The position numbers and the translations under genes were made by a program. This document shows positions 49,206-57,618 of a stretch of DNA of 64,000 bases, in pieces. Within the stretch, counting starts at the first letter, position 1; each line of letters begins with the position of its first letter. The DNA comes from Amycolatopsis sp. EV170708-02-1 (GTDB lineage: Bacteria; Actinomycetota; Actinomycetes; Mycobacteriales; Pseudonocardiaceae), in assembly GCF_022479115.1 (NCBI RefSeq), contig NZ_CP092497.1:3472001-3536000 (forward strand), read 5' to 3'. The notes under the pieces were generated by a model that made no database searches, was not told where the DNA came from, and saw nothing but the letters and a program-made list of their open reading frames with translations.

Positions 49206-49682
49206 ATGGAAGGCGGGCCGATCGTGCGGGACGCCGATCGCGACGACGTCATGGCCGTCTGCCGCTTCGGCGAGGAGCACGTCCGGGCCTGGTGGGCGCC
49301 GTTGATCGGCGAAGAAGAGGCCGCGCGGCGGGTGCGGATGTGGTGGAACGCGACGGATATCGCCGGGGCCGTCGCTCGCGGCGCGGTCGTGGTCGCCGAG
49401 GACGGCGGGTGCCTGTCCGGTGTCGGGCAACACGATTTCGACGGCGGCGAGCACGTGATCCGCAAGCTGTCCGCGCTTCCCCGGTATCGCGGCTTGGGCT
49501 TGCGGCTGCTCGAAGTCCTCATCGGACGGTTGCCGGTGGACGTCGAGCGGGTGTACGCCGAGCATCTCGTGGCGGACGAACGCGCGGGCGCCTTCTTCGA
49601 GCGCGAGGGTTTCACGGTGGAGCGGGCCGGACCGAGTGCCGATCCCCGGCTCGGCGTCGTGCGGCGGAGCCGGGACAGGTGA
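49206..49682 (+). CDS. GNAT family N-acetyltransferase
   Basis: 158 aa from ATG 49206. Starts EGGPIVRDADRDDVMAVCRFGEEHV, motif A RKLSALPRYRGLGLRLLEVLIG (RGLGLR), and the C-terminal FFEREGFTVERAGP. Acetylates an unknown amine. Divergent from the YbaB operon, convergent with the SRPBCC gene across a strong hairpin. Confidence 0.83.
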   Translation: MEGGPIVRDADRDDVMAVCRFGEEHVRAWWAPLIGEEEAARRVRMWWNATDIAGAVARGAVVVAEDGGCLSGVGQHDFDGGEHVIRKLSALPRYRGLGLRLLEVLIGRLPVDVERVYAEHLVADERAGAFFEREGFTVERAGPSADPRLGVVRRSRDR

Positions 49683-49685
49683 CCC

Positions 49686-49727
49686 CGAGCGACGCGGCCC
49701 CCGGACCTGGCGGCCGCGTCGCTCGGA
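49686..49727. terminator. Bidirectional terminator hairpin
   Basis: Perfect 15-bp stem (49686-49700 with 49713-49727, arm start CCGAGCGACG) and 12-base loop between the convergent GNAT and SRPBCC genes. Confidence 0.75.
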
Positions 49728-49729
49728 CA

Positions 49730-50368
49730 CTACCGGTGTTCGGCGGCCTTCTTGAGGTCCTTGAGCCAGATTTCGAGGCCCTGCCCGAGCATCGCGGTGG
49801 AGTTGGGCACGTCCTTGTCGACCTGCGGGCCGGTGTGGCTCTCTTCGGTGCGGACGATGACGCCGCCGGGCACCTTGACGAAGTTCCAGACGTGGACGCC
49901 GTCGATATGCATCCCGCCGGGGCCGTCGAGCGGGCCGGTCCAGCGGATGCATTTGCCGGGCTGGAGTTGCCGGACGGTGGAAACGATGGTCACGTCGCCG
50001 GGCGGGTACGGCATTCCGGGCGGGACGGGGATCGTCCACCGGAAGCGGGAATGCTTGCGCAGCGGGCCGTCGTCCAGACGCTTCATGGTGACCGGGATGA
50101 CCGGGTTCTGCCAGGTCGGCCAGGCCTCCACGTCGGTCTGCAGGTTCCAGATGGTGCGCAGCGGCGCCTTGACGAAGGTCTCGGTCCGGTAATGCACCTT
50201 GGCCGACCGGTCGATGCCTTTTCCTTGGCAGGTAAGGGAAGTCGGTTTGGCGTGGTGGACGGGGGCGGCCTGGGCCGGTGCCGTGACGCCGAGGACGCCG
50301 GCGATGGCCAGTGGGACGGTGAGCAGGGCCGCGCGGGTGCCGATCCAGCGGCTTGAGATGCCGAACAT
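49730..50368 (-). CDS. Secreted SRPBCC (START-like) protein
   Basis: 212 aa with a Sec signal (MFGISSRWIGTRAALLTVPLAIAGVLGV...AQAAP). Mature part has the SRPBCC/polyketide-cyclase pattern: YRTETFVKAPLRTIWNLQTDVEAWPTWQNPV, VTIVSTVRQLQPGKCIRW, GVHVWNFVKVPGGVIVRTEESHTGP. These hydrophobic-cavity proteins bind lipids or aromatic compounds. Extracytoplasmic placement is unusual for the family but seen in actinomycetes. The 5' side has palindromic TA-rich sequence (GCTATAGC at 50415) perhaps a regulator site. Confidence 0.82.
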   Translation of the reverse strand: MFGISSRWIGTRAALLTVPLAIAGVLGVTAPAQAAPVHHAKPTSLTCQGKGIDRSAKVHYRTETFVKAPLRTIWNLQTDVEAWPTWQNPVIPVTMKRLDDGPLRKHSRFRWTIPVPPGMPYPPGDVTIVSTVRQLQPGKCIRWTGPLDGPGGMHIDGVHVWNFVKVPGGVIVRTEESHTGPQVDKDVPNSTAMLGQGLEIWLKDLKKAAEHR

Positions 50369-50728
50369 GGTCCTTCTCCTTGGGTTGTTAGCACTTGTTG
50401 CGATAGTTAGAAGCTATAGCGCTAGCGTGGTGGGCGTCAAGAGCGAGAAGGTTTGACCGAACGGGCAGGCGGGCTGAAGGCTCCCTTCACCGCGCCTGCC
50501 GGAGACCGACCTCGGGATCGGCGCGGCGACCGTGTGGATTTCGGGGCGTTGGACGACCTGTAACCCACACGGTCCCCAGGCGAGCGGTCCGGTCATGCCG
50601 GGGTGGGCACCACGCGCGTCCCGTGCCACCGGGAGCGAAGGCGTAACTCGCGTGCTTGAAGGGCGAACACCGAGTTACGCCTTCAAGCACGCGAGTTACG
50701 CCTCTGATCACGCGTGATCGCCCGAGGG
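50369..50728. other. Gene-free 360-base stretch with dyads
   Basis: Holds the leader of the SRPBCC gene (TA-rich palindrome GCTATAGC at 50415-50422), one arm of the CTGAAGGCTCC family at 50473-50488, a dyad GACCGTGTGG/CCACACGGTC at 50528-50574, and the 21-bp array with hairpin at 50639-50719. No gene. Confidence 0.65.
50639..50719. repeat. 21-bp-period array, site 4, within a hairpin
   Basis: Perfect 23-bp inverted repeat (50639-50661 with 50681-50703) with CGCGTGCTT at 50649 in the left arm and AAGCACGCG at 50685 in the right arm; GATCACGCG follows at 50706, exactly 21 bp on, and a degenerate unit (GAACACCG) lies 21 bp before at 50664. It is 10 bases downstream of the leftward LuxR-type regulator stop, so the hairpin could also end that transcript. 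Confidence 0.8.
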
Positions 50729-51334
50729 TTACAGCCATTCCGCGTCGGTGGCGATGCGGATCGCGTGCACCCGGTTGCGGGCGTTGAGCTTCGTGACGAT
50801 GGCGGCCAGGTAGTTCCGGACCGTGCCGGGGGACAGGAACAGTTCGGCCGCGATGTCGGCGACGGTGCGCCCGCGCGCGGTCACCCGCAGGATCTCGATC
50901 TCGCGGGTGGTCAGCGGGCAGTCGTCGGTTTCCCAGGCGGCGAGCGCCAGTTCGCTGTCGATCACCCGGCGCCCGATCGCGACCGACCGCACCGCGTTGG
51001 CCAGCTTGTCCGACGGCGCGTCCTTGAGCAGGAAGCCGTTGACCTTCGCGTCCAGCGCGCGCCGGACCGTGCCGGGACGGCCGAGGCTGGTGAGGATCAG
51101 CGTATGGCAGCCGGGCAGGCTTTCGCGGATCTCCATGGCCGCGGTCAAACCGTCCTTGCCCGGCAGATCTATGTCGATGACCGCGACGTCGGGCTGGACG
51201 GCCTTCGCCGTCGGAAGGATCTGGTCACCCGCGGCGACTTGGGCGACCACTTCGATATCGGATTCCATGTTCAGCAGGGCGACGAGCGCCCCGCGAACCA
51301 TGTGCATATCTTCGGCAAGCAGCACTTTGATCAC
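50729..51334 (-). CDS. Orphan LuxR/NarL-type response regulator
   Basis: About 201 aa from GTG 51334 (or GTG 51337, better spaced to GAGG). Receiver: VIKVLLAEDMHMVRGALVALLN, phospho-Asp in VAVIDIDLPGKDG, Lys in GFLLKDAPSDKL; HTH LTTREIEILRVTARGRTVADIAAELFLSPGTVRNYLAAIVTKLNARNRVHAIRIA. Resembles DesR-type regulators. No kinase gene is adjacent, so its partner lies elsewhere or it is unpaired. Confidence 0.9.
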   Translation of the reverse strand: MIKVLLAEDMHMVRGALVALLNMESDIEVVAQVAAGDQILPTAKAVQPDVAVIDIDLPGKDGLTAAMEIRESLPGCHTLILTSLGRPGTVRRALDAKVNGFLLKDAPSDKLANAVRSVAIGRRVIDSELALAAWETDDCPLTTREIEILRVTARGRTVADIAAELFLSPGTVRNYLAAIVTKLNARNRVHAIRIATDAEWL

Positions 51335-51470
51335 CACGAAGCACCTCGCACCCCAGTTCAGTGGCTCCGTCGTCATCCTACGGGATTCTCACCCCAGGGG
51401 GTGCTGTCGAAGAATACGCTTTCCGATCATGCGATCGGCCTAGGCCGTATGCAGCAAGGGAAAAACCGCT

Positions 51471-51752
51471 TCAGAGCACGTCCAGCTCTCGCGGCCATTC
51501 GACGGGTTCCCTGCTGAGCCCGAGCAACTCGAACTCCGAACGCGCCCAATCGATCCGCACCCGGATCGCCAGCGCGGGCGCCACGGTCAACAAAAAACGG
51601 CCGGGACCGCCGCCGACCTTGAAAACACCGTAGGTCAGGAACGCGGATCCGTCGCAGACGGCGAACAACGCGGTGAAAACCGTCGCGCGTTCGCTTTCCG
51701 GAATCGAATCCAGCCATTCCAGCCCGCCGGTCAGCACCAGCCGTACCGCCAT
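51471..51752 (-). CDS. Hypothetical protein, 93 aa
   Basis: From ATG 51752 with GGGAGG six bases upstream (an upstream ATG at 51803 is less likely). MAVRLVLTGGLEWLDSIPESERATVFTALFAVCDGSAFLTYGVFKVG, then a strand-rich end FELLGLSREPVEWPRELDV. No family recognised, no signal or membrane segment. Small, soluble, probably real because of its ribosome site. No linked partner. Confidence 0.6.
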   Translation of the reverse strand: MAVRLVLTGGLEWLDSIPESERATVFTALFAVCDGSAFLTYGVFKVGGGPGRFLLTVAPALAIRVRIDWARSEFELLGLSREPVEWPRELDVL

Positions 51753-51830
51753 CCGAGCCTCCCTCGCCGCGCCGGCTTCCAGCATGGCCGCCTTCGATGG
51801 CATGGGGCGTCTCGTATCCTGCGCCGGACG

Positions 51831-51870
51831 CGACGAAGGGGACGTCCCGCGCGGGACGTCCCCTTCGTCG
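51831..51870. terminator. Perfect palindrome after the DrrC/UvrA-like gene
   Basis: Perfect 40-bp palindrome, arms CGACGAAGGGGACGTCCCGC and its complement with no loop (51831-51850, 51851-51870), 12 bases after the stop of the leftward gene at 51883. Confidence 0.75.
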
Positions 51871-51882
51871 AAGAGCCGGGTC

Positions 51883-54180
51883 TCAGCCCGCCTGCTGGTA
51901 GCGCTTGAGGTACTCGCCGGTCAGTGAGCTCTCCGCGGTCAGGAGCTTCTCGGGCGGGCCGGTGAAGACGATCTCGCCGCCGTTCTTGCCGCCGCCGGGC
52001 CCGAGGTCGATGATCCAGTCCGCCTGTTCGATCACCGCCAGGTTGTGCTCGATCACCACCACCGTGTTGCCCGCGTCGACCATGCCGTTGAGCAGGCCCA
52101 GCAGCATGTCGATGTCGGTCATGTGCAGGCCGGTGGTCGGCTCGTCGAGGATGTAGACGTTCCCGCCGCCGGAAAGCCGGTCCGCCAGCTTGATCCGCTG
52201 ACGTTCACCGCCGGACAGCGTGCTCAGCGCTTGGCCCAACCCGAGATAGCCGAGCCCGGTCTCGATCAGCGCGTTCACCTTCGCCAGCACCGGGGCCTCG
52301 GTGAAGTACTCGGCCGCCTGCTCCGCGGACAGCTCCAGCACGTCGGCGATCGACTTGCCCCGCAGCTTGTGCGCGAGCACCTCGTCCTTGAATCGTCGCC
52401 CGTCGCAGCTTTCGCAGTGCGTCGTGATCGGGTCCATATAGGACACTTCGGTGATCAGCACGCCACGGCCCTGGCATTCCTCGCAAGCGCCCTGGGAGTT
52501 GAAGCTGAACAACGCCGCGTTCGCGCCGCTCGCCTTCGCGAAGAGCTTGCGCACCGGGTCCATCAGGCCGAGGTACGTCGCCGGAGTCGAGCGGGAGGAC
52601 GCCGCGATCGGCGTCTGGTCCACGAAGATCGCGTCGGGATGCGCCTCGCGGAAGACACCGGAGATCAAGGAGCTCTTGCCCGAGCCCGCGACACCGGTGA
52701 CGGCGGTGAGCACACCGGTCGGGATGTCGACCGAAACGCTCTTCAGGTTGTGCAGTGAAGCCCGTTTGATCGACAGTTTTCCCTTGGCGCGCCGCGGATC
52801 CTCCTTGACGACACCCGAGCGGGCCAGCCCGGCCCCGGTCAACGTCTTGCCGGCGCGCAGCTGCCGGTACGTTCCCTGGAAGACGACCTCGCCGCCGTGC
52901 ACGCCCGCCCGCGGCCCGATCTCCACGATATGGTCGGCGATCTCGATGACGTCCGGGTCGTGTTCGACCACGAGGATCGTGTTCCCCTTGTCCCGCAACG
53001 CCCGCAGCAGGTCGTTGAGCCGCCCGACGTCGCGGGGGTGCAGGCCGACACTGGGCTCGTCGAAGATGTAGGTCAGCCCGGTCAGGTCGCTGCCCAGATG
53101 CTTGACCAGCTTGAGCCGCTGCCCCTCACCGCCGGACAGCGACGTCGTCGCCCGGTCCAGCGAAAGGTAGCCGAGGCCGATCGCTTCGATCCGTTCGAGC
53201 GCGGCCAGCACGCCCTGCGCCATCGCGGCGGTCTGCTTGTCCTTGATGGACTTGATCAGCTCGATCAGATCGGTGATCTGCAGCTCGCACCACTGCGCGA
53301 TGTTCTTGCCCGCCAGCTTGGTCGCCAGCGCGGCCTCGCTCAGCCGTCCGCCGCGGCAGGCCGGGCAAGGTCCCTCGGTGATGAACTTCTCCGCCTGGGC
53401 ACGGGTCTTCTCGCTCATCGAGCCGGTGTCGCGTTTGAGGTGGCGGCGGGTGAAGTTCGCGACCAGGCCCTCGAACGTCAGCGTCTGCGTCTTGCCGTTC
53501 TTGAAGGTGAGCTGGACCTTGCCCTCCTTGCCGTGCAGAAGGGTGTCCATCTCCTTCGCGGTGTACTTGTTGAGCTTCTTGGCCGGGTTGATGGCGTCGT
53601 GGTTGGCGTAGAACTGCCAGCCGGGGCTGCCGACCGGGTAGCCCGGCACCAGGATCGCGCCCTCGTCGAGCGATTTCGTCATGTCGAGCATCAGCTCGGG
53701 ATCCGGGCGCAGCGCGCGGCCGATGCCCTCGCAGTCGGGGCACATCCCGTTGGGGTCGTTGAACGAATACAGCGAGGGATTGCCCGCGCTGGGCTTTCCC
53801 TGCCGCGAGAACAACACCCGCAGCAGCGGATGGATGTCGGCGACCGTGCCGACCGTCGAGCGCGCGTTCCCGCCGAGCGGGCGCTGGTCGACGACGACCG
53901 GCGTGGTCAGGTTTTCGATGCTGTCCACATGCGGGCGTTCGTGTTTGGGCAGCTGGTTGCGGATGAACCAGGGGAAGGTGGCGTTCAGCTGACGCTGCGC
54001 CTCGACGGCGATCGTGTCGAACACGACGGAGGACTTCCCGGAACCCGAAACCCCGACGAAAACCGTGATCTGGTTCTTCGGGAGTTCGAGTGAGACGTCC
54101 TTCAGGTTGTTCTCGTGAGCGCCGGTGACGCGGATTCCCTCACCCGCCGGTTGCTTGGTCTTGCGGGCTGCGGCAGTCAC
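51883..54180 (-). CDS. DrrC/UvrA2-like ABC-type DNA-binding ATPase
   Basis: 765 aa, the size of daunorubicin-resistance DrrC (764 aa) and UvrA2 proteins, not full UvrA (about 950 aa): the UvrB-binding region is missing. Two ATPase halves: Walker A GVSGSGKSSVVFDT and GVAGSGKSSLISGVF; signatures LSGGEGQRLKL and LSGGERQRIKL; Walker B IFDEPSVGLHP and ILDEPTTGLHM. Zinc-finger Cys pairs MCPDCEGIG, GPCPACRGGRL, ACEECQGRG, HCESCDGRRF. Family role: bind damaged or drug-bound DNA and displace intercalators, giving self-resistance. Alone in its operon; the drug-export and P450 genes within 6 kb fit a resistance theme but do not prove one. Confidence 0.88.
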   Translation of the reverse strand: MTAAARKTKQPAGEGIRVTGAHENNLKDVSLELPKNQITVFVGVSGSGKSSVVFDTIAVEAQRQLNATFPWFIRNQLPKHERPHVDSIENLTTPVVVDQRPLGGNARSTVGTVADIHPLLRVLFSRQGKPSAGNPSLYSFNDPNGMCPDCEGIGRALRPDPELMLDMTKSLDEGAILVPGYPVGSPGWQFYANHDAINPAKKLNKYTAKEMDTLLHGKEGKVQLTFKNGKTQTLTFEGLVANFTRRHLKRDTGSMSEKTRAQAEKFITEGPCPACRGGRLSEAALATKLAGKNIAQWCELQITDLIELIKSIKDKQTAAMAQGVLAALERIEAIGLGYLSLDRATTSLSGGEGQRLKLVKHLGSDLTGLTYIFDEPSVGLHPRDVGRLNDLLRALRDKGNTILVVEHDPDVIEIADHIVEIGPRAGVHGGEVVFQGTYRQLRAGKTLTGAGLARSGVVKEDPRRAKGKLSIKRASLHNLKSVSVDIPTGVLTAVTGVAGSGKSSLISGVFREAHPDAIFVDQTPIAASSRSTPATYLGLMDPVRKLFAKASGANAALFSFNSQGACEECQGRGVLITEVSYMDPITTHCESCDGRRFKDEVLAHKLRGKSIADVLELSAEQAAEYFTEAPVLAKVNALIETGLGYLGLGQALSTLSGGERQRIKLADRLSGGGNVYILDEPTTGLHMTDIDMLLGLLNGMVDAGNTVVVIEHNLAVIEQADWIIDLGPGGGKNGGEIVFTGPPEKLLTAESSLTGEYLKRYQQAG

Positions 54181-54329
54181 AGAATTTCCTTTCCTCGCCG
54201 GTGCGCGTGAAAGATCGCGCCTGCTCGCCAGTATCGCAGCGCCGCCGAATGCCCGGTAGTCGATTCGTGTGTGATCGGGCTATGTTCTGGTCACGAAGTG
54301 ATCGTGAAATTTTCACGGTCCCGGTGAAT

Positions 54330-54878
54330 TCAGGCGCGGGTGTAGACGGCGCCGATGACGCCGGTTTTCAGCGCGTTCGCGCGGGTCAGCTTCAGTGGGA
54401 TCTCCTTGGCCGTGCCGTCGAACAGTTTCGCTCCCTCGCCCGCCACCAGCGGCATGATGTTGAGCGCCAGTTCGTCCAGGAGTCCTTCGGCGAGCAGCCA
54501 TTGGACGAGCTTCGGGCTACCGGGCACCCGGATCGTCTTGCCGGGCGCCTCCTTCAGCCGGGTGATCTCGCCCGCGATGTCACCGGTGATCAGGCTCGTG
54601 TCCGGCCAGGTCAGCGAGGCTTCGTCCAGCGTCGAAGAAACGACGTATTTGTGCGTGCCGTTGAGGAACGCCGCCATCGGGTTGCTGTCACCCTGCGGCT
54701 TCCACATCTGTTCGAAAGCGACGTACGTGTCCTTGCCCATCAGAATGGCGTCCGAAGCGGCGAGGCTCTCCGCGATTCCTTCGCTCATCTCGTCGGACCA
54801 GTACTGGCCCATCCAGCGGTCCGGCCGTTCGGCCACCCCGTCCAGGGACATGAACAATCCAGCGGCGATTTCGCGCAT
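54330..54878 (-). CDS. RibD/dihydrofolate reductase-like protein
   Basis: 182 aa from ATG 54878 with AAGGAG six bases upstream. MREIAAGLFMSLDGVAERPDRWMGQYWSDEM, ILMGKDTYVAFEQMW, PGSPKLVQWLLAEGLLDELALNIMPLVAGEGAKLFDG. NADPH-type reductase fold, substrate unknown. Follows the P450 gene by 32 bases on the same strand and so may be in the MFS-P450-RibD operon, perhaps as its reductase-like partner, though ferredoxin systems are usual. Confidence 0.85.
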   Translation of the reverse strand: MREIAAGLFMSLDGVAERPDRWMGQYWSDEMSEGIAESLAASDAILMGKDTYVAFEQMWKPQGDSNPMAAFLNGTHKYVVSSTLDEASLTWPDTSLITGDIAGEITRLKEAPGKTIRVPGSPKLVQWLLAEGLLDELALNIMPLVAGEGAKLFDGTAKEIPLKLTRANALKTGVIGAVYTRA

Positions 54879-54910
54879 GACGAACTCCTTCGTTGTCCGG
54901 TGGCCCGTGG

Positions 54911-56152
54911 TCAGGCCGCGGGCCGATCTTCCCACCGTCGCCCGCGACGCTCCAAGGGATCGAGCACACCGGAAGAAGTCCAGCGGACCGGCAGCGCGGA
55001 CAATGCGCGCATCGTCGGAGAGACGGTCCACTCCAGGGAGTCCTCGGGCACGGCGAGGGAGAGTTCCGGCGCACGACGGGAAAGCGCGCGCAGCGCCGAC
55101 TGGATCTCGACCCGGGCCAGGTGGGCGCCGATGCAATGGTGCGTCCCGTGCCCGAACGACAGATGCCTGCCGTTCCTGTCCATCGCGAACCGGTCCGGAT
55201 CGGCGAAGACGTCCTCGTCGCGGTTGACCACCGGCAGCAACGCGGTCATCAGGTCGCCCGGTTCGATCCGCGTGCCCGCGATGGTGACCTCCTCCGTCGC
55301 GACGCGCGTCATGCTGAAGTTCACCGCCGGGCTGTACCGGAGCGTTTCCTCGACGGCCGCGTCCAGCAGTGCCGGGTCCGCGTCCAGCGAGGCCAGCAGG
55401 CCCGGCCGGGAGATCAGGCAGAACACCGCGTTGGCGATCTGCGCGGCAGCCAGCGCGTGCCCGTCGAAGAACAGCGACGCCGCCAGCCCGGTCAGCTCGG
55501 TTTCGTCGAGCGCGCCCGTGCGATGTGCCCCGATGAGTTCCGCCATCAGCCCGGACGGCGGGTCTTCGGTGTCGGCGAGCATCATCGCGACCTCGTCGTG
55601 CAACAGCAGTTCGCCTTGGTAGACGGCGGATCGCGGGGAGCCCGGCTTGCCGAGCCGCGCGTTCGCGCGTTTGCGGACGGCTTCGCGCCGCGACGGCGGA
55701 ACACCCAGCAGTTCGGCCTGTGCGGTGAAGGTCAGCGGGGCGCAGAAGTCGGCGATCAGATCCGCGGTGGGGCCCGTGTCGATCAGCCTGTCGAGGAGGC
55801 CGACGGCGCTGGTTTCGACGTACTCGCGCAGCTGCTCCGCACGGCGGGCTGAGAACGCGCCACCGATCAGCTTCCGGATCCGGGTGTGCCTCGGCGGATC
55901 CAGATCGGTCACCGACATCCGGGTGGCCGGTCCGCGCGGATGGGTCGTCTCGGCCAGCACGGCCCGGCTGAACCGCTTGTCACGCAGGAAATCGCGCGCT
56001 TCGGAATAGCTGCTCACCAGCCATTCACGGCGCCCGTCGCGCCGGCGTGAACCGAACGGGCAGCCGGTGGGGATGTCGTCCCCGACGAGCTGCCGCCGTT
56101 GCCGCCCTTCGGCGAAGTCCGAGCCTCCACGACCCCCTGTTACGTCGCCCAT
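54911..56152 (-). CDS. Cytochrome P450 with altered I-helix
   Basis: 413 aa from ATG 56152 (GGAGG nine bases upstream; ATG 56161 is nearer but too close to the site). Class features: ExxR in AVEETLRYSPAVNFSMTR, heme loop FGHGTHHCIGAHLARVE. The I-helix reads LFFDGHALAAAQIANA: the usual A-G-x-D/E-T oxygen-activating pair is replaced by D-G-H-A-L, so there is no acid/Thr pair. Such P450s exist (for example ones using substrate-assisted O2 activation). Downstream of an MFS gene by 16 bases. Substrate unknown. Confidence 0.9.
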   Translation of the reverse strand: MGDVTGGRGGSDFAEGRQRRQLVGDDIPTGCPFGSRRRDGRREWLVSSYSEARDFLRDKRFSRAVLAETTHPRGPATRMSVTDLDPPRHTRIRKLIGGAFSARRAEQLREYVETSAVGLLDRLIDTGPTADLIADFCAPLTFTAQAELLGVPPSRREAVRKRANARLGKPGSPRSAVYQGELLLHDEVAMMLADTEDPPSGLMAELIGAHRTGALDETELTGLAASLFFDGHALAAAQIANAVFCLISRPGLLASLDADPALLDAAVEETLRYSPAVNFSMTRVATEEVTIAGTRIEPGDLMTALLPVVNRDEDVFADPDRFAMDRNGRHLSFGHGTHHCIGAHLARVEIQSALRALSRRAPELSLAVPEDSLEWTVSPTMRALSALPVRWTSSGVLDPLERRGRRWEDRPAA

Positions 56153-56168
56153 CGGGTCCATCCTCCGA

Positions 56169-57317
56169 TCATCGATTCCGTGCGGGCACGCGCAGCGCGA
56201 GCAGGCAGACCGCGACCGAGGCCACGGACAGCGCCGCGATGGCGACCCGCAGGTCGGTATGCCCGGCGATCTGGCCGACCACGGCCGGCCCGAGCAAGAG
56301 GCCGACACTGGCCAGTGACGCCGCCGAGCCGATCACCGCGCCGCGGTCCTCCGCGGTCGCGCGGCGTCCGATCAGTCCGTAGACGGTGGGCGTCGACACC
56401 GAGATCGCGCCGCCGACCACGGCGGTGCCGAGCAGGCCGTGCACCGGCGCGTCGGCCATCGACAGCAGCAGCACGCCCACCCCGGAAAGAGCGCCGGAAG
56501 TGAGCAGTACCAGGCGATCCGACGCGCGGCCGGACAGCCAGTGCCCGCCGAACCTGCCCAGCGCCATACCGGCGGCGAAGATGCCGGGCGCGGCGGCCGA
56601 GATCCCGACCGGCGCCCGGGTGACGTCGGACAGGAACACCGCGCTCCATTGCTGGACGCCGCTTTCCACGACCATCGCCAGCGCCGCCAGCAGGCACAGC
56701 AGCAGGACCGCCGGGCCCAGCCGCGGGTGCCGTCCCGGTTCGCGGCCCTGCCGCACCAGCCGTCCCGGGACGGAATTCCGCGCCGCGATCGCGCCGAGCA
56801 CGACCAGCGCCGAAAGCGTCAGCGCGATCACTTCGGCCGGTACTCCCGCGGTGCGGGCAGCCCCGGTGCCGAGACTGCACGTCAACAGGCCGATGCTGAA
56901 CAGAGCGTGCGCGCGATTCATCACGCGTGGCCCGTCGCCCGCTTCGGCGGACGCCGCCAGCGCGACCACGACGACATTGCAGGCGCCGGAACCGAATCCG
57001 AACAAACCCAGGGTCAGGAACAAGGCCGGAACGGATCCGGCCAAGGCCGGGGTCGGCGCGATGAGCGCGAATCCGGCGAAGGTCGCGACCGCCACCGGGC
57101 GGCCGAACCGGTCGAGCAAGCGGCCGATCGCGAACATCGCGGGCATCGCCGCGAGCGCGCCGATCAGCAACGCGGCGCCCAGTTGTGCTTCACCGGCGCC
57201 GGTGGCGTGGCGGACGTCCGGCAACATCGAAAGGTACGGGCCCCACAATGCGCCGTACGCGGCGAATCCCGCGAAGACCGTGCTGGTCCGCGGGGCTGCG
57301 GTGATGACGGCGACCAT
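56169..57317 (-). CDS. MFS transporter
   Basis: 382 aa from ATG 57317 (a TTG at 57362 would add 15 residues). Twelve predicted membrane segments; AIGRLLDRFGRPVAVATFAG (motif A-like), GLFGFGSGACNVVVVALAASAEAG, ARNSVP linker. Belongs to a small exporter group of the major facilitator superfamily. Probably exports a compound made or modified by the P450 encoded 16 bases downstream, or protects from it. Confidence 0.88.
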   Translation of the reverse strand: MVAVITAAPRTSTVFAGFAAYGALWGPYLSMLPDVRHATGAGEAQLGAALLIGALAAMPAMFAIGRLLDRFGRPVAVATFAGFALIAPTPALAGSVPALFLTLGLFGFGSGACNVVVVALAASAEAGDGPRVMNRAHALFSIGLLTCSLGTGAARTAGVPAEVIALTLSALVVLGAIAARNSVPGRLVRQGREPGRHPRLGPAVLLLCLLAALAMVVESGVQQWSAVFLSDVTRAPVGISAAAPGIFAAGMALGRFGGHWLSGRASDRLVLLTSGALSGVGVLLLSMADAPVHGLLGTAVVGGAISVSTPTVYGLIGRRATAEDRGAVIGSAASLASVGLLLGPAVVGQIAGHTDLRVAIAALSVASVAVCLLALRVPARNR

Positions 57318-57618
57318 GAGACGTGCCGGTCCTTTCCGTGCTGATCGGCGGAATTTCGCCAAGAGGCGGACATTCGCAGGTTAGCAGCGGGATTCGAGAA
57401 CGGGCCACGATTATTTACCGCATTTATGGAGAAGGACGGCGAAGCGATCCGCCGGTATTCTCGGCGAAGGTGCGGTTTTTCAGGCTGGGACAATCATCCC
57501 AAAAATGAAGAATTCATACCCGGAAGGTTAACCATTCACTGCTCCCACGCCGCACTTCCTCGCATGATGTAACCGCACGAGAGTGTCTCCGTTGTGAGGA
57601 ACAGGAAGGTAGTGCGTC
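57318..57618. promoter_or_regulatory. Divergent leader between the MFS operon and the DrrAB genes
   Basis: 301 bases with AT-rich parts (TTATTTACCGCATTTATGG near 57411-57429; CATACCCGGAAGGTTAACC near 57513-57531) set against GC-rich genes. No coding. Promoters for both operons must lie here; no operator is recognised with confidence. Confidence 0.5.

Noticed and set aside
54911..57317. P450 and MFS as part of a glycopeptide or macrolide cluster
   Set aside because: No NRPS or PKS module in the window; the operon stands alone with a RibD-like gene.
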